A DNA stretch of 23,629 nucleotides from Cochliopodium minus (lineage: Eukaryota > Discosea > Himatismenida > Cochliopodiidae). The notes beneath the pieces are model-generated. The model searched no databases, had not been told where the DNA came from, and saw only the letters and a list, made by a program, of their open reading frames with translations. Shown piece by piece: positions 20,001 to 23,629 of the stretch (positions are counted from its first letter, which is position 1; each line of letters starts with the position of its first letter). A program made the position numbers and the translations under genes. Where the stretch lies: the NCBI GenBank assembly GCA_024220525.1, contig JAMYWO010000120.1, positions 103,598-127,226 on the forward strand, given 5' to 3'.

Positions 20001-20617
20001 ATTAATTTTATTACCATATTCATCTGTTCCTCCAATGAATAAGGTATTATATCCTCTATTTCTGCAAAATCTTGCATATACATCACCACTCAAAACAGAT
20101 CCTATAATGTTTCCCAAATGGGGAACGTTGTTCACATATGGTAATGCTGATGTGATCAATATATTTCTCTTTCCTTCAATAGGCAATATTTCATTCTTTT
20201 TTTATTCAATAAATAAGTAAAAATTACAGAAATCATTAAGAAAAATGAAAAATTTTTTTTTTTTTTTTTTTTTACACTCTTTTCAATGATTCCCTTTGAA
20301 AGAAGCTCCTTTGCTAAATTATCATATTCAATTATTTTCTTTCTCTTTTCTTCAGTATTTTTATTTACAATACTCAAATATTCTTCTTCCAATTTCCCTA
20401 ATTCTTGTTCAATATTCTTAATGTCATTTGTTAATTTCAAAAATTCTTCTTGTAATTGCTCAAATTTTGATGATTTAATTAAATTCTTTGAATTCAATCC
20501 GAATTCAGTATTATGAAACCCATATAACTCATCTTCCAGATAATATAGAAGAGATTTGATTTGTTTTTGAAGTTTAGTAATTTCTTTTTTGTTTTCTACG
20601 TTGTTATTTACTTGCAT
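17034..20617 (-). CDS. metG: Cytosolic methionyl-tRNA synthetase, 900 aa, with N-terminal coiled coil and C-terminal OB fold
   Basis: Exons (minus strand): 20276-20617, 20015-20195, 19662-19925, 19235-19530, 18613-19123, 17904-18461, 17505-17644, 17034-17444; all phases agree. It charges tRNA-Met. The class I signatures are HLGN at 140-143 (after [10 protein letters not shown]) and KFSKS at 457-461. The zinc insert carries four Cys pairs (CERC, CPLC, CDAC, CQMPNC). From about residue 696 there is an EMAPII/Arc1p-type tRNA-binding OB domain ([33 protein letters not shown]). The first exon adds about 114 residues of Lys/Glu-rich coiled coil not usual in this enzyme; its phase-0 donor joins the catalytic exon exactly. 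The start is placed at ATG 20617, behind an A-run; upstream in-frame ATGs at 20671 and 20698 are possible. Codons are more GC-rich than those of the neighbours, which fits high expression. Confidence 0.93.
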
Positions 20618-20719
20618 TTTTTTTTTTTCAAGAAACATTTCAATGACACCCAAGTTTTGCTTTTCTAACATGAAAAATAAAAAAAATTTGTTGAACATTT
20701 TTAAGAAATTTACAAGAAA
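20618..20719. promoter_or_regulatory. Divergent spacer, MetRS / nucleotidyltransferase
   Basis: About 100 bp separate the chosen MetRS start from the plus-strand ATG. If MetRS starts at an upstream ATG (20671 or 20698) the spacer shrinks to as little as 21 bp. It carries T-tracts on the plus strand and ACAAGAAAATGG at the plus-strand start. Confidence 0.35.
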
Positions 20720-21432
20720 ATGGATAAAGATAACTCTATTGAAGAATTGAAAGAGATGAATATGAGAGGGTATCTTTATAAACAAGTTAAAGTGATTTCC
20801 CAAAAACTGAAATTGGATCTGAATAGTGTAAAGAACATGTATTTGATTGGATCAAGATTATGGGGAACTGCTAATGAAAAGAGTGATTGGGATATTATAA
20901 TAATTATCGATAAAAACACAAACATAAAAGCATCCATGCACAATAGTGAGATAGATGCGACAGTATATACCAAAAATGAGTTTATAGAAAGATTGAAGAA
21001 ACATGAATTCTTATGTTTGATGGCGATGAATCTTCCTGAGGACTGGGTTTGGAAAGAAGATATAGGTAAAATCAAATTTGATCAATCATTTAAAACATAA
21101 TCTTGCGCTTTATAGATTTCAAAAAAGAATTCAATCTCAACAAAAAATCATTGGCCCAGAGTGTAATAGAGGAAGCCAACAGAGACTGGAAAATTGCAAA
21201 CAAAAAAATTGAAAAGAAGCAGATCGATCCTGGCAAAAAAGTCATTTTACATTGCTTGAGGATGTTGAATATCACTTTGCAGATACTTAATGATGAGCCC
21301 ATTGATTTCTTGATCTCCGTTGATATTCATCAGCAAATGAAATCTGAGATGAATAAAGATTGGTCCTACTATGAGAGCACATATGGAGTAACTTTTAAGG
21401 AATTGGTACAAAAGATAAGCAAATTTTTTTGA
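20720..21432 (+). CDS. Minimal nucleotidyltransferase (Pol beta fold) with helical C-terminal domain, 220 aa
   Basis: Exons 20720-21065 and 21116-21432; phases agree. The N-terminal domain has the nucleotidyltransferase signature GSRLWGTANEKSDWDIIIII: G44-S45, the metal-binding pair D56/D58 and a likely third carboxylate in NSEIDATVY (D79). The C-terminal half is helical and basic (KKSLAQSVIEEANRDWKIAN, GKKVILHCLRMLNITLQIL), resembling the four-helix domains paired with minimal nucleotidyltransferases. Such enzymes transfer NMP to a protein, RNA or small molecule; the substrate cannot be told from sequence. Prokaryotic relatives often form toxin-antitoxin pairs, but no partner is next to it here. 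I know no named eukaryotic orthologue. Confidence 0.78.
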
Positions 21433-21967
21433 AATGCAAAAATTCCTTATATCAATAGTTGACATTATCCAAATTCAATTCCGTCAAAAAGATAGTAGAA
21501 GATCTTTATTGTTATAATTCCATATAAATAAACAAATCATTTATCATAAATTTTTTATATCTTAAATAATGAAAAGAAGGAATTAAAAGATAACAATATT
21601 GACAAAACAACAAATGGGAATTTATAATTTGTTCAAAAGTTAGACTGTAATAAAGATCAAAATACATTGTCATAACTATTTTGCTAACATTTTATTTTTT
21701 CAATATAGAAAATTCTATAGAATTTTCTTTAAAATCAGAAAAAATAAATTTATATTCTTTTTTTTTTTAAAAAATTATTTCCTCAATAATTTTTGGGAAG
21801 ATATTCTACCCATCACTTGTTGTTATCCTTTTTTTGAGGATATTTTTCCGGTTACAACCTACCATTTGAAATTTTGTTGGAAATGTTTTGAAATTTTTTC
21901 ATCATCAATTCAATCTGTGACAATTAATTAATATTAATTAATTAGAATAAAATTAAATAAAAAAAAA
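21433..21967. other. Intergenic stretch upstream of the lipase, with two palindromes
   Basis: No coding exon was found in 535 bases. The stretch contains a perfect 22-bp palindrome at 21707-21728 (half-site AGAAAATTCTA) and another at 21922-21943 (half-site AATTAATTAAT), the latter 24 bp before the lipase start codon. It probably holds the nucleotidyltransferase terminator and the lipase promoter. Both palindromes are A/T-only or nearly so and could arise by composition. Confidence 0.5.
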
Positions 21968-23616
21968 ATGGGCAACGAACAAAATAACATAAAGAATCCA
22001 GAAAACTATTTCAAAAATGCAAAGAATTTAGGTAAGATAATCAAGGCCTTGTTCGTTAACTCTTTAATTCTCGTTAAAAAAGACATCTATCAAACACAAT
22101 AGTTACCTGAAGGAGAAATGAAAGCGGCAATTATTTTTGCACATGGTAAACAAATAGAAGTGACACAAAGAGTTTTTTTAAAGTTTTTTTTTTTAAAAGG
22201 TTATGGTGAGTATCACGCAAGATATTTGGACTATGGGAAGGAATTCACATCCTTGGGTATTGGGTTTTTTATGTTGGATCATCAAGGTATGAAAAAAAAA
22301 AAAAAAAATTCAAAAGAAAATTCCAAATACAAATTTTTTTTTTTCAAATGAAGGATTTGGCTACTCAGATGGTAAATAATCACTTTAATATCTTTTATTT
22401 ATCTTTATTTATCTTTTCAAAGGCAAGAAAGCACATGTTGATAAATTCGAAGACTATGTGAGCGATTTGGTCCAATTCACAGAGCTAGTAAAAAAGAAGA
22501 TCGAAAATATTCCTCTCTTCTTGATGGGACATTCCATGGGAGGTTGTATCAGCGCACTTGCTGCAATCAGGATACCTGACTACTTCACTGGCGTAGTTTT
22601 TGTTTCTCCTATGTTCAAAATACAAGACAAAGTTGCTAAGCCTCATTTGGTAATCGCTGTAAAAAAAAAAATAGGTTTTTGATCATATTTTAGTTTTATT
22701 TTTATAATTTTAAAACAGTTTTTAATTATTTGAAATTTTTATTTTTTAATCATTTTTTAAAAATTTTTATTTGAAAAAACACATGTTAATATTTTGAATT
22801 AAAAGATTGTTTTAAATTATAATTACAAAATCATATTTTGGAAAAATTAAAAATTAAAAATAAATAAAAAAATAAATTATTTCAGTCTATTCATATTGAA
22901 AATTTGTTAGTAAAAATGATTGATAATAGGATCAATATTAATCAACATATACAAATGATAATAAGAAATTTAGATCTCATTGAACAATTAGTATGGAGTT
23001 TTGGTTAATTATTTAAACAAAAAAATTTAGGCAAAAGTTCTTTCAGGTGTAGTACCCAAATTGACAGTTCCAGGAGAAAAATTGGACGATGATTTGCTTA
23101 CACATGACAAGGAAGAATCTCAAAGGTTTGTCAAAGACACCAATAACTATCATGGAAACTTTAGGGTCAACTCTGGTTATCAAAACTTGTTGGCAACTCA
23201 GTTGGTTCAAGAGAAAGCCAAAGATGTTGAGTGTAATTTTAAAAAGAAGTTATTTTCAATATTTTACACTTATTTTTTGAATTTATTTTTTATGAAATTA
23301 TTTTAATTTATTTTTTTATTTTTCATTTTTTAAACTAATATTTATTTTTTTAAAATTTTATTATTTGAATAATTCCTAAAACTTAATTCTTTAAAAAAAT
23401 TTGGCAGTTCCTTTTTTTATTGCTCAGTCTGGCGATGACCATGCAGTGGACATGAAGGGTTCTGAAATGTTCTTCGAAAAAGCTTTATCCAAAGACAAAA
23501 AGCTCGAGATCTATCCAGGTGCTTATCACGACATTTTGCACGAAACCAAAGAGTTTCATGGTGACAAAGTGAAAGAAGATATCAGGAATTGGATTTTGGA
23601 GAGGCTCAACAAATAA
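21968..23616 (+). CDS. Monoglyceride lipase (alpha/beta hydrolase), 290 aa, 7 exons
   Basis: Exons 21968-22054, 22103-22145, 22200-22286, 22354-22371, 22423-22649, 23031-23232, 23408-23616; phases agree. It hydrolyses monoacylglycerol to fatty acid and glycerol. The serine hydrolase plan is complete: HGYGEYHARY (oxyanion loop), LDHQGFGYSDG, nucleophile elbow GHSMGG with S116, Asp D232 in QSGDDH, and His H262 in YPGAYHD. Length and motif order match MGL. The fourth exon is only 18 nt and encodes FGYSD within the conserved DHxGxGxSxG motif. The first donor is GTTAAC, chosen because it gives the family-like FLPEGEMKAAIIFAHG junction. The 381-nt fifth intron contains copy C of the dispersed repeat. 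No signal peptide or transmembrane segment is seen. Confidence 0.93.
22895..22994 (+). repeat. Dispersed intronic repeat, copy C
   Basis: This copy lies in the fifth intron of the lipase gene, in sense orientation. It runs TTGAAAATTTGTTAG, then GGATCAATATTAATCAACAT, ACAAATGATAATAAGA and ATTTAGATC. It matches copy A almost throughout the middle 65 bases and copy B over the first half, so it best represents the full element. Confidence 0.75.
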
Positions 23617-23629
23617 AAAAAATTTCAAA
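23553..23629. repeat. Terminal direct repeat, right copy (77 bp)
   Basis: Identical to 1-77. It covers the last 20 lipase codons, the stop codon and 13 bases of 3' flank. Joining the two ends gives a 23552-bp circle in which the lipase and XRN genes converge across 609 bp. Confidence 0.9.

Noticed and set aside
20156-20803. Separate minus-strand coiled-coil gene upstream of MetRS
   Set aside because: A phase-0 donor after EKS joins exactly to [15 protein letters not shown] of MetRS, and no spacer with its own start is left for the synthetase.
20720-21432. Toxin-antitoxin module
   Set aside because: Only a nucleotidyltransferase is present; the neighbours are a lipase and MetRS, with no HEPN or other toxin partner gene.
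1-23629. A single new multi-gene system or gene cluster
   Set aside because: The genes belong to unrelated families, lie on both strands and have no shared pathway; the unusual features are intron and exon structure and the repeat.

Overview
The window is nuclear DNA of a very A+T-rich unicellular eukaryote. Nearly every gene is split by short GT...AG introns (about 40-100 nt, a few of 200-430 nt), start codons sit behind A-runs, the standard genetic code is used, and several proteins carry long Asn runs. This points to an amoeba-like protist (amoebozoan or similar), but nothing here fixes the species. I rebuilt 14 genes by splicing exons by eye. For 12 of them every exon-exon phase agrees; the C-terminus of one membrane protein and one reading-frame break in an F-box gene remain open. 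Positions 1-77 are identical to 23553-23629, so the contig closes on itself: either the molecule is circular or the ends are an assembly-graph overlap of one k-mer.

Layout. 1-64 repeats the end of the last gene. 674-5106 (-) is an 11-exon XRN-family 5'-3' exoribonuclease with intronic simple repeats and a coding Asn minisatellite. 5167-6181 (+) is a membrane-anchored, possibly GT10-like glycosyltransferase. A run of minus-strand genes follows: a ZCCHC10-like zinc-knuckle protein (6535-7179), a METTL23-like methyltransferase (7435-8234), a small coiled-coil protein (8400-8624), a secreted saposin-B protein with an Asn-rich tail (8820-9720) and a Rho GTPase with a 7-nt microexon (10037-11105).

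Further on lie an orphan protein with PPPLP motifs (11335-12414, +), an F-box/leucine-rich-repeat protein with one frame break (12457-14197, -), a metzincin protease (14310-15855, +), a degenerate Ras/Rho-like GTPase (15983-16921, +), cytosolic methionyl-tRNA synthetase with N- and C-terminal appendages (17034-20617, -), a minimal nucleotidyltransferase (20720-21432, +) and a monoglyceride lipase (21968-23616, +).

The genes do not form one pathway; this is a dense stretch of housekeeping and lineage-specific genes. Divergent pairs share 60-230 bp between starts, two of these spacers carrying a T-tract next to a TGATCAT-like word. The most unusual DNA feature is a roughly 80-100 bp repeat found three times, each time inside a long intron of an unrelated gene. 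I found no tRNA or rRNA gene, CRISPR array, transposase or virus-derived element.
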